From positions 1 to 26,199 of the forward strand of contig DATMYQ010000135.1 in the NCBI GenBank assembly GCA_035560935.1: a DNA stretch of 26,199 nt, given 5' to 3'. Positions 7,485 to 14,930 of the stretch are shown piece by piece. Positions within the stretch are counted from its first letter, which is position 1. Each line of letters opens with the position of its first letter. A program made the translations under genes and the position numbers. The notes below the pieces were generated by a model, which was not told the DNA's origin, did not search any database, and saw only the letters and a program-made list of their open reading frames with translations. Source of the DNA: DATMYQ01 sp035560935 (GTDB lineage Bacteria; Bacillota; Negativicutes; Sporomusales; Sporomusaceae).

Positions 7485-8936
7485 TCATAACGTCTGGAAA
7501 AATTCCAACTCCAGCGACTGTTCTGCGGCTGCTTCCAATATATCCATCAACGCATCGAGATCTTCCCAACGGGTTCGGTGATTGGCAAAACAGACTCTGA
7601 TACACAGAGCACCGTTAACGTTCGCCGTATTCAATAATGCTTTACCATCATCTGCAATGATTTTGACAATATTTTTCTGCAGCTGATCTACTGCTGCAGC
7701 TGTGATTTCTTTTGCAGGAAGCCGTCGGAAGCAAAGAGCGGATAGCACCGCCGGAGCCACCACTTCCCATTCGCTTGCCCCCTCCAGACGCTTTTGGAAT
7801 TCACGAGCCATCGCCATGTTCTGTTCCACGATTTCCGCCATCGATCTCATACCCTGCGCCCGAAATGCAAACCAAATTTTAAACGCCCGAGCCGCCCTGG
7901 TGCACTGAATACCGTAATGCATCCAATCAGTTACTGCCTCACTATCCCACTCACCGCCATCGCCGAAAACCTGCCAAAGCTGTTTTTTATCCCTTACCAA
8001 CACGCAACCGGCCTCAGCCGGTACAAAAAACCACTTATGCGGATCAGTGGCCACGGAATCCGCGGCTTCAATCCCTGCCAGCAATTTTCGTCCTGCTTCC
8101 GTAAGCACGGCAGCACCGCCATAGGCCGCATCCACATGCAGCCACAACTGCTGTTCGCGACAAAATTCCCCGATATACTCCAGCGAGTCAACCGCTCCGG
8201 TATTACTGGTTCCCACCTGCGCCACCACGCAAAACGGCTGCAGACCGTTTTTTCTGTCTTCCTTCACCTGTTTACGCAACGCTGCCAGGTCCAGGCGAAA
8301 CGGTTGCTCCACCGGAATTTTCTTTATATAATCAATGCCTATGCCCAACAGAGCCGCCGCCCGGATCACCGATGCGTGAACCTGATCCGACGAATATATC
8401 ACGGGAATCTTTCCCAATCCGGCCATTCCGTTTTTCATCACCCCGGGAAAATGCACTTCGCGGGCCACCGTCAGTCCGATCTGGGTTGCCTCGGTTCCGC
8501 CACCGGTCAAAATTCCGCCACTTTCTCCCGGAAATCCAAACATTTCCGCAAACCATTGGACCACCACTTCTTCCAGAACTGTCGCCGCCGGACTGCTTTG
8601 ATACATTGCCGGCACCTGATTGACGACATCTGCCAATAATGCCCCCAGTGTTCCCGCCGGTGAAGGACTGGTCAACAACCAGGCCAGAAAACGCGGATGA
8701 CCGATTTTGGTACAATGAGGAATGATTTTTTCCTCAAATTCTGACAATAAATCTTCCACTGCCGTTGACTCCCAGGGTAGCTTCTGCGCCAGCAACTGAT
8801 GCAATTCACGGTAGCCACCCGGCGGCGTCACCGGCCCATTCCCGATATCCGACCAGTAACGGCAGGCAATATCCATCACCCGCCGCAACTGAACATCCCA
8901 GTCCGCCACATCCAACGTTTTTTGTGCCCGCTTCAT
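7485..8936 (-). CDS. Group II PLP-dependent amino acid decarboxylase
   Basis: A 483-residue fold-type I decarboxylase resembling aromatic-L-amino-acid, tyrosine and histidine decarboxylases of group II. Visible PLP-site features (numbered with one residue before the chosen start): the TGGGTEA loop near 145-151, His188 stacking on the cofactor in DQVHAS, Asp270 in HVDAAYG, and the Schiff-base lysine 302 in DPHKWFF. The substrate cannot be assigned; aromatic amino acids are the family's most frequent ones. I choose the ATG at 8936, with AGGGGG six bases upstream, over a TTG directly before it. It follows the symporter terminator and heads the decarboxylase-amidase-DUF4438-HD series. No convincing promoter was found in the short gap, so read-through is possible. 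Confidence 0.92.
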   Translation of the reverse strand: MKRAQKTLDVADWDVQLRRVMDIACRYWSDIGNGPVTPPGGYRELHQLLAQKLPWESTAVEDLLSEFEEKIIPHCTKIGHPRFLAWLLTSPSPAGTLGALLADVVNQVPAMYQSSPAATVLEEVVVQWFAEMFGFPGESGGILTGGGTEATQIGLTVAREVHFPGVMKNGMAGLGKIPVIYSSDQVHASVIRAAALLGIGIDYIKKIPVEQPFRLDLAALRKQVKEDRKNGLQPFCVVAQVGTSNTGAVDSLEYIGEFCREQQLWLHVDAAYGGAAVLTEAGRKLLAGIEAADSVATDPHKWFFVPAEAGCVLVRDKKQLWQVFGDGGEWDSEAVTDWMHYGIQCTRAARAFKIWFAFRAQGMRSMAEIVEQNMAMAREFQKRLEGASEWEVVAPAVLSALCFRRLPAKEITAAAVDQLQKNIVKIIADDGKALLNTANVNGALCIRVCFANHRTRWEDLDALMDILEAAAEQSLELEFFQTL

Positions 8937-8992
8937 CAAAATCCCCCTTTTCGTTTGATTTTCCCCGCAGTATTTATTTACGCGCTACAACA

Positions 8993-9021
8993 GAAAAAAC
9001 GAGCCCGCCATGGACGGGCCC
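8993..9021 (-). terminator. Intrinsic terminator after the symporter gene
   Basis: On the minus strand GGGCCCG and CGGGCTC form a seven-base stem around a seven-base loop, followed by GTTTTTTC. It lies 38 bases after the symporter stop and about 57 before the decarboxylase start, so it either ends the upstream operon or attenuates transcription into the decarboxylase genes. Confidence 0.8.
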
Positions 9022-9058
9022 ATCAATCAACATTCATTTATTATCCAGCCAAAATACC

Positions 9059-10528
9059 TTACCCCTGATTCAAAGCTTTTTCTCTGGCCGGATCTTCTTT
9101 ATACGTTGCCAGACTAACTACAACAAAGACGGCTACATTAGCCACCAAAGCCACAAAACCTGCGTTCAGGTTGAGTCCTGCCAAAGGCAAGGGGTCCATT
9201 TTTCCCAGAATCAACGAAAACACCAGTACTTCTCCAACAATCAAACCCGCATAAGAAGCCATCCGGGTCGCTTTTTTCCAGAACATTCCCAGGAAAATCA
9301 TCGGGAAAAACTGTGTAACCCCAGAATAACCGGTCAACAAAAGATTTACCAGCATATTCGGCGTAAAAATGGCCAGCGCCAACGCCATCGCTGTCAGCAC
9401 CAACACCATGCCTCTGGCAATCTTTCCTATTTTGTCCGGGCTGGCATTTTGTCCAACGGTCCGGCCATATACGTTACGGGAAAACAGCATGGAGGTTGAT
9501 AACAAAAGATCCGCTGCCGGAATCATACAGGCCAAAGCGCCGGCGCCACCCACCAAGCCCAAAGCCCAGCCGGGAAACAGTTGCTGCACAATAGTCATAA
9601 AGGCCATATCCGGCACCTTCAGCGCCGGTACCAACACCAATAACGCCGTAAATCCAATCAGCATGGGAAAGAGAAGGCAGAACTGATATAAAGGTAAATA
9701 AATGGCATTATGCCGCAGTACATTCGGATTTTTCGCACTAAAACTATTAGCAGAAAAATGCGGCCACATATAAAAGCCCAGGCTAGTAACCACCAGCGTG
9801 GACATCACCCAGCTGACGTCCAGATTTTTCGTGCCGCCCGGCAAGGCAAGGAAACCCGGTTTGGCTGCTTCCACAGCCTCAAACATACCGCCCACGCTGC
9901 CGAAATAATGGGTCGGCAGATAAATGCCAAAAAACACCACCGCGATCATCATCACTACGTCTTTTACTACCGCCGTGGAGGCCACGCCTTTCAATCCGCT
10001 CAAATACACAAACGTTGCCACCATGGTGAAGGCAATCAACATAGCCGGTACCCGGGTAATCTGCCCATAGGAACAGGTTTCAATAATTAGACCCAAACCC
10101 GTCAACTGCAATTGCAGATAAGGCAGCAAAAAGGCGATACCGATCACTGCAGTCAAAATCCCCAGCGTCCGGCTACCGTAAAGGTGTTCAATTAAATCCG
10201 GTTGTGTCATCAAACCGTATTTTTTTCCCAACGGCGACATGGCCGGCAGCAAATAATAACCAATAATGTATGCCAAGGCTCCATAACCCAGAATGTAGAA
10301 AGTCGGACCACCCCGGGCATACGCCCAGCCGCTGGCTCCCAAAAATGCAAATGCCGTATAAATTTCACCGGCCATGATAAACCAGTTGAGCCAGCGGCCA
10401 AAATTACGGCCACCTACCGCCCACTGCTCCAGTGTCATCTTTTCCCGCATCCCCGGGACCATACCAACAATCGTCACGCCAACAACAAATATAAAAATAA
10501 CAATTAATGACATGGCTTCATTGCTCAT
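9059..10528 (-). CDS. Sodium:solute symporter (SSS family)
   Basis: A 489-residue inner-membrane protein with about 13 hydrophobic segments, consistent with the SSS family that couples sodium entry to uptake of amino acids, sugars, carboxylates or vitamins. Recognisable stretches are the N-terminal VGGRNFGRWLNWFIMAGE, GWAYARGG, and VYLSGLKGV, typical of the PutP/YhjB-like group. The start ATG at 10528 is preceded by GAGGGGG. The gene follows a DUF3311 membrane protein by 32 bases, a pairing known for this subgroup, and the M20 amidohydrolase is upstream of both. It is therefore the likely importer for the hydrolase's substrate (inference). A terminator follows at 8993-9021. Confidence 0.93.
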   Translation of the reverse strand: MSNEAMSLIVIFIFVVGVTIVGMVPGMREKMTLEQWAVGGRNFGRWLNWFIMAGEIYTAFAFLGASGWAYARGGPTFYILGYGALAYIIGYYLLPAMSPLGKKYGLMTQPDLIEHLYGSRTLGILTAVIGIAFLLPYLQLQLTGLGLIIETCSYGQITRVPAMLIAFTMVATFVYLSGLKGVASTAVVKDVVMMIAVVFFGIYLPTHYFGSVGGMFEAVEAAKPGFLALPGGTKNLDVSWVMSTLVVTSLGFYMWPHFSANSFSAKNPNVLRHNAIYLPLYQFCLLFPMLIGFTALLVLVPALKVPDMAFMTIVQQLFPGWALGLVGGAGALACMIPAADLLLSTSMLFSRNVYGRTVGQNASPDKIGKIARGMVLVLTAMALALAIFTPNMLVNLLLTGYSGVTQFFPMIFLGMFWKKATRMASYAGLIVGEVLVFSLILGKMDPLPLAGLNLNAGFVALVANVAVFVVVSLATYKEDPAREKALNQG

Positions 10529-10560
10529 AAGTTTTCCCCCTCTCCATACCTGCCTCCAAA

Positions 10561-10764
10561 CTAGACATCAGTATGATTGTTTTCTTTTACATCAATAGCA
10601 TAGATCCCTTTCAGGCATAAAAACGCGACGATAATACCCGAAACCAGCCAGAAGGCCAGAAAAGGAAGTCCCATAACAATCGGCTTGACCCTATTAACAA
10701 AAGGAATCATTCCAATGGTCCACACAAATGGAATAATGGTAAGAATAATCTTCATCGGATTCAC
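10561..10764 (-). CDS. DUF3311 small membrane protein, symporter partner
   Basis: A 67-residue protein with two predicted membrane helices, roughly residues 4-24 and 31-53, and a short charged C-terminus. It resembles DUF3311 proteins, which are commonly encoded beside SSS-family symporters and are presumed accessory subunits. The start is GTG at 10764, with a strong GGAGG seven bases upstream; an internal ATG three codons later is further from that site. It lies between the M20 hydrolase and the symporter gene in the same orientation with short gaps. Confidence 0.85.
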   Translation of the reverse strand: MNPMKIILTIIPFVWTIGMIPFVNRVKPIVMGLPFLAFWLVSGIIVAFLCLKGIYAIDVKENNHTDV

Positions 10765-10813
10765 GTTGTCCCCTCCTTTCGTTATTTAGTTTAATGGGTT
10801 CAGTTTATGGATT

Positions 10814-11995
10814 TCATTTCGGAGCTTTATGTAAAAGCTTGCTCGCTGCCAGCCCTAACACTGCCATTCCCCGGCTCAACGCCGATTCATCGATATCAAA
10901 TTTGGGGTGGTGATGAGGATACACTAATCCGGTCGCCTCATTGCCGATGCCCACAAACACAAAGGCTCCGGGAATCCGCTGCAAATACCAGGAATAATCT
11001 TCGGCGCCCATTACCGGATCAATTTCCTTTGTGTACTCAGCCCCCAGCGCTTGCCGTCCGCTATCCGCCACCACGGCAGCAACCGCCGGGTCATTGATCA
11101 GCGGCGGGAACCCATAATGAATATCCATTACATAGTCTGCGCCGTTTGCCGTACAAACGCCATCGCAGATTGTCTTCATTCTCGCAAAAATTTTGTCACG
11201 GACCGGCACGGAAAAAGAACGCACTGTTCCAATCAGTACGGAAGTATCCGGTATAATATTAAAAACCTCGCCCGCCTGAAAGGATCCAAACGAAAGAACC
11301 GCCTGCTCCTTGGCCGGCAAATCGTTGGCCACTATGTTCTTCATCAGCGTCACCAACTGTGCGCCCACATAAATGGGATCCACCGCCTGGTACGGCATCG
11401 AACCATGGCCGCCACGCCCCTGCACCGTAATTTTAAATTCATCCGGTTCCGCCATCATCGGACCATAGGTAAAACCAATGTCACCACTGTTCACCGGTTG
11501 CCACAAATGAGCCCCTAAAATATTATCCACCCCGTCCAGCGCTCCCGCTTCAATCATCAGCTCCGCACCACCGGGGAATTTTTCCTCACTGGGTTGAAAG
11601 ATCAGCCGTATCGTACCCGGCAATTCTCCCTTTAACTCCTGAAAAATTTTCGCCAGACCCAACAACATCGCCATATGTCCATCATGGCCACAGGCATGGC
11701 AGCGCCCGGAAATCGTTGATTTATAGGGTTTATCAATTTCATCGGTCAACGGCAACGCGTCAATATCCGCTCGCAAAGCAACCGTCCGCCCCGGCTTTCC
11801 TCCTGAAATATCCGCAAGAACACCGGTACCGCCGGCTTTTCGGCACGGAATACCCAAGTTTGTTAATTCTTCCATAATTTTTTGTTGCGTTGCCACCTCT
11901 TCGCCGCCCAGTTCAGGGTGCATGCGAAAATACCGTCGTAGCATAATAGCATATTCCCCAGTTTCTTTGGCTAGCTGAATTAACTTTTCCTCCAT
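10814..11995 (-). CDS. M20 family amidohydrolase / N-acyl amino acid hydrolase
   Basis: A 393-residue cytoplasmic metallohydrolase of the M20D group (hippurate hydrolase, N-acyl-L-amino acid amidohydrolase, IAA-amino-acid hydrolase). Ligands are visible: Cys102 and His104 in CHACGHDGH, Glu137-138 in QPSEE, His163 in GAHLW, and the histidine cluster at 361-363 in PHHHPKFD. The central segment (about 185-290) is the lid and dimerisation domain. Members remove acyl groups from amino acids; the exact substrate is unknown. The start ATG at 11995 has GGGGAGG upstream. The gene leads the hydrolase-DUF3311-symporter operon, driven by the strong promoter at 12170-12197 through a 160-base leader. Confidence 0.92.
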   Translation of the reverse strand: MEEKLIQLAKETGEYAIMLRRYFRMHPELGGEEVATQQKIMEELTNLGIPCRKAGGTGVLADISGGKPGRTVALRADIDALPLTDEIDKPYKSTISGRCHACGHDGHMAMLLGLAKIFQELKGELPGTIRLIFQPSEEKFPGGAELMIEAGALDGVDNILGAHLWQPVNSGDIGFTYGPMMAEPDEFKITVQGRGGHGSMPYQAVDPIYVGAQLVTLMKNIVANDLPAKEQAVLSFGSFQAGEVFNIIPDTSVLIGTVRSFSVPVRDKIFARMKTICDGVCTANGADYVMDIHYGFPPLINDPAVAAVVADSGRQALGAEYTKEIDPVMGAEDYSWYLQRIPGAFVFVGIGNEATGLVYPHHHPKFDIDESALSRGMAVLGLAASKLLHKAPK

Positions 11996-12169
11996 AATAG
12001 AACCTCCCCTGAAGATGGATATTCATTCATGCATACCGGATACTCCCCTTAATCTGTTTAAAAGAAACATTTCACGAATTTCTCATTATAAAAAAAAGAG
12101 AACCCCATTAAAATGATTAAATAGGCTTCTTTGCCATAACAACGGGAGTACTACTGCACTTCTTTGTAT

Positions 12170-12197
12170 ATTATCCCGCAACAGCTAAAACTGTCAA
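12170..12197 (-). promoter_or_regulatory. Strong promoter for the M20-DUF3311-symporter operon
   Basis: A perfect TTGACA (12192-12197) and GATAAT (12170-12175) on the minus strand are separated by 16 bases. The leader to the M20 start codon is about 165 bases, long enough for additional regulation. Confidence 0.8.
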
Positions 12198-12396
12198 CGC
12201 TCATTCATGTTCATTTCCAGTAAATATTTGCGTTTTCATCACACACACCCAAACTATTCCACCGTTACCGCCACTTTTTGCACCGCACTTGATACTGTCG
12301 CACAACTTCTTAACCGGTTGGTCCGATATATTCTTAAACACCCACTTGCATAACATCAATATTTTATCATCGTCAAGGAATTTACTGTTTAAGGAA

Positions 12397-12409
12397 GAAT
12401 ATAATATTC
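12397..12409 (+). promoter_or_regulatory. Palindromic candidate operator / -10 of arginase
   Basis: The 13-base sequence GAATATAATATTC is a perfect palindrome around a central base and contains TATAAT at 12400-12405. It resembles half of an ArgR/AhrC ARG box (GAAT, AT-rich centre, ATTC) but the central spacing is one base too long. No good -35 lies 17 bases upstream. It is a plausible arginine-responsive site, at modest confidence. Confidence 0.3.
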
Positions 12410-12517
12410 ACATGCAGCATCGATAATACCGCAAAAAATTGGCAGAGCGTTTCCCCTTCGCTGCATTTATACTTTTTGTATAACTTTAAAATCGCCTGCA
12501 TTGAAGGAGAATCAAAG

Positions 12518-13426
12518 ATGACTGTCAGCCAAAATGTCTCCATTTCTCTGATTGGAGTCCCTCTGGATCTCGGTGCCGGACGCCGGGGCGTCGACATGGG
12601 CCCCAGCGCGATTCGCTATGCAAACATCACGGAGAGGTTAATCAACCTGGGCCACCAAGTCCATGACGTCGGCGATATTGCCGTTCAGCGCGACACTCCC
12701 CGCCATAGTCCGGACACCCGCCTGCACTATCTGGACGAAATTGAACGGGTAAATTATGAGCTATGCCAAACTGTGGCGGAACAAATCGAGCTTAACCGTT
12801 TCCCGTTGGTATTGGGCGGCGATCATAGTATTGCCATCGGCACCTTTGCCGGACTGCTGCGTCACAAAAAAAGACCGGGCGTCATCTGGTTTGATGCTCA
12901 TAGCGATATCAACACGCCGGAAAGCACTCCCTCCGGTAATATCCATGGTATGCCGGTGGCTGTAGCGATGGGGCTGGGCGAGCAACGCCTGACAACCATC
13001 TGCAACGGCGCCCGTTTACGACCAGAACATTTTGTCCAAATTGGCGTCCGGGATTTGGATCCCGGTGAAAAAAAACTGCTGCGCGAGTTGGGCATTACCG
13101 TGTTCACTATGCATGAAGTCGATCTTCTGGGGATGCGGCAGGTGATGGAAGAAGCCATTCGTATTGCTGGAAACGGCACCGACCACGTTCACGTCAGTTT
13201 CGATATGGATGCAGTCGACCCACTCTATGCCCCCGGTGTCGGTACGCCGGTAGTCGGCGGACTTACCTACCGTGAAAGCCATCTGGCCATGGAAATGTTG
13301 TCATCTTCCGGTATCGTCGGCAGCGCCGAATTCGTCGAAGTCAATACTGTTTTGGATCACAGTAATCAAACGGGTAAAATGGCCGTAGCCCTGATCGGCT
13401 CACTGATGGGAGAACGGTTGCTGTAA
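12518..13426 (+). CDS. rocF: Arginase
   Basis: Arginase hydrolyses L-arginine to ornithine and urea at a binuclear manganese site. All ligands are visible in the 302-residue product: His103 in GGDHS, Asp126, His128 and Asp130 in DAHSD, and Asp229 and Asp231 in SFDMDAVDP; Glu274 in EFVEVN is the conserved substrate-side glutamate. The length and the ESTPSGNIHGMP loop (135-146) fit true arginase rather than agmatinase or formiminoglutamase. I start at the ATG at 12518, with AAGGAG eight bases upstream, although the frame opens at 12476. It is the only plus-strand gene, divergent from the M20 operon and convergent with the TPR gene, whose stop is only 38 bases away. No terminator is evident in that gap. 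Confidence 0.95.
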   Translation: MTVSQNVSISLIGVPLDLGAGRRGVDMGPSAIRYANITERLINLGHQVHDVGDIAVQRDTPRHSPDTRLHYLDEIERVNYELCQTVAEQIELNRFPLVLGGDHSIAIGTFAGLLRHKKRPGVIWFDAHSDINTPESTPSGNIHGMPVAVAMGLGEQRLTTICNGARLRPEHFVQIGVRDLDPGEKKLLRELGITVFTMHEVDLLGMRQVMEEAIRIAGNGTDHVHVSFDMDAVDPLYAPGVGTPVVGGLTYRESHLAMEMLSSSGIVGSAEFVEVNTVLDHSNQTGKMAVALIGSLMGERLL

Positions 13427-13463
13427 ATTCACGAAAGCCGCCGGGCAGATCTCATATTGACTA

Positions 13464-14930
13464 TTAACCATTTTCTCTCTGGGAGGCCTGTTGCTGCAGC
13501 GCCTCCTTAATATTTGCCGCCACGCCCGGCCAGTCACCCCGGGATTGTTGGCGAAACAAACGCATGGAAGGATACCAGGGACTGTCTTGCCTTTCCAGAA
13601 GCCATCGCCAGTCAGGGGCGAAAGGAATCATCATCCACACAGGCTTACCCATGGCACCCGCCAAATGTCCCACGGCGGAATCCACCGTAATAACCAAATC
13701 TAAATTGGCAATCACGCCGGCGGTTTCAGCAAAATCATTCAATTCATCAGAACAATCAATCAAAGTATCCGTCTGTCCGGCCATCGCGTCGGCAGCCAGT
13801 CCTTTCTGTAAACTAACCCAGCACACGCCGGGAATGTTAAACCATTCTTCCAGTGCTGCCAAAGGGACCGAGCGGTTATAATCATTATGATGTCGGGGAT
13901 TTCCGGCCCAGACCACACCGACCCGCAACCCCGCCGGCCATTGCTGGCAACGTTGCCGCCAATGCTCCAGCACGGGCAGCGGCGCCATTATGTATGGATT
14001 CCTCCCCGGAATATTCTCCAGGGTGGTCCGAAATATACAGGGCAGTGAAGGCAACGGGCAGGCAAAATCAAATTTCTCCGTCATTTCTGTCTCTTCGTCA
14101 CTCCACACCGGCAAGGGGGCAACCGAGTGATTCAATAACCGCAGCAACGGTTCTTGCACCCACAGCGCTGTTTTTTCTGCGGCTGCCGCCACTAGCCGGG
14201 AATAACGAACAAACTGCAATGTATCGCCAAATCCCTGTTCCTGAAACAACAGAATCCGCCGTCCCTGCAGGGATTCCCCCTGCCAGCGGGGCAGTGCGGC
14301 GAATCGTCGGCCAGGTTGTACCCTTAGCTGATCATACGTTTTCCAGCCCTGCTCAAACTGCCCCTGCATCAATTGTAGAGTAGCCTGTCCAAAAGCGGCC
14401 GGAGCATAGCGGGGATGAATTCGCAACGACTGCCGATAACAGTCGGCTGCTTCCGTCAAACGATTTTCACCTTTCAAAATCCGTCCCAAATTATACCACG
14501 CTTCATAGTAGCCGGGGTCCTGCTGCACTGCCCGGCGGAACAGTTCTTCTGCCAAAGCATCGTCATTTTGCGCCTCCAGCGCCAGCGCCAGATTATTCAG
14601 CACTTCCGCGCAATCCGATTTCAGAGTCAGCGCCTGCCGAAAACTGGCTGCCGCCTCCTGAGGCCGCTTCTCATCAAGCAGCACCAGTCCCAGATTATTG
14701 TGCGCCGATACCGCTGTCGGTTCCAGCGCTATACCCCGCCGCAGACAGGTTTCAGCCTCTGAGCGTCTCTGCAAAACATATAACGCATAACCCCGGTTAA
14801 TCAATGCCGGACCATAGCCTTCATCCACTTTCAATGCCCGTTCAAAAGCGTTGGCTGCCTCTTGCCATTTCCCCCGGTGCGCATGTTCCATGCCCTGTTG
14901 AAAATATTTTTTCGCCCGTTCTTTAGCCAT
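13464..14930 (-). CDS. TPR protein with C-terminal glycosyltransferase-like domain
   Basis: A 488-residue protein without signal peptide or membrane segment. Residues 5 to about 205 hold five to six tetratricopeptide repeats with the usual spacing (for example HNNLGLVLLDEKRPQEAAAS and AWYNLGRILKGENRLTEAAD). The C-terminal half, about 220-475, resembles the GT9/GT41-type domain found behind TPRs in many bacteria: RVGVVWAGNP, DSAVGHLAG (417-425) and PFAPDWRWLL. The domain is usually linked to protein or cell-surface glycosylation, but this protein's target is unknown. Its ATG directly follows the TAA of the molybdenum hydroxylase large subunit and uses a GAGG inside that gene, so translation is probably coupled. 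A connection to hydroxylase function is therefore possible but not shown. Confidence 0.85.
   Translation of the reverse strand: MAKERAKKYFQQGMEHAHRGKWQEAANAFERALKVDEGYGPALINRGYALYVLQRRSEAETCLRRGIALEPTAVSAHNNLGLVLLDEKRPQEAAASFRQALTLKSDCAEVLNNLALALEAQNDDALAEELFRRAVQQDPGYYEAWYNLGRILKGENRLTEAADCYRQSLRIHPRYAPAAFGQATLQLMQGQFEQGWKTYDQLRVQPGRRFAALPRWQGESLQGRRILLFQEQGFGDTLQFVRYSRLVAAAAEKTALWVQEPLLRLLNHSVAPLPVWSDEETEMTEKFDFACPLPSLPCIFRTTLENIPGRNPYIMAPLPVLEHWRQRCQQWPAGLRVGVVWAGNPRHHNDYNRSVPLAALEEWFNIPGVCWVSLQKGLAADAMAGQTDTLIDCSDELNDFAETAGVIANLDLVITVDSAVGHLAGAMGKPVWMMIPFAPDWRWLLERQDSPWYPSMRLFRQQSRGDWPGVAANIKEALQQQASQRENG

Larger units (their letters stand above)
11996..12517. other. Divergent intergenic control region
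   Basis: This 522-base AT-rich stretch separates the minus-strand M20 operon from the plus-strand arginase. It holds the strong minus-strand promoter at 12170-12197, a GAATAT-A-ATATTC palindrome at 12397-12409 with an embedded TATAAT, and the GAAGGAG ribosome binding site before arginase. An eight-base T-run in the minus-strand leader (12090-12097) lacks a good stem. I see no convincing small gene on either strand. Confidence 0.7.

Noticed and set aside
7794..8639. 281-codon plus-strand open frame
   Set aside because: Shadow of the decarboxylase gene; the composition is rich in His, Arg and Pro as expected of antisense translation.
8765..9499. 244-codon plus-strand open frame
   Set aside because: Runs antisense over the decarboxylase start, a terminator and the symporter end, with no domain features.
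12090..12097. Eight-base T-run in the M20 operon leader as an attenuator
   Set aside because: Only a weak, bulged stem precedes it.
12439..12456. TTGGCA upstream of arginase as a sigma-54 -24 element
   Set aside because: The -12 position reads CC instead of GC, and no enhancer-type site is evident.
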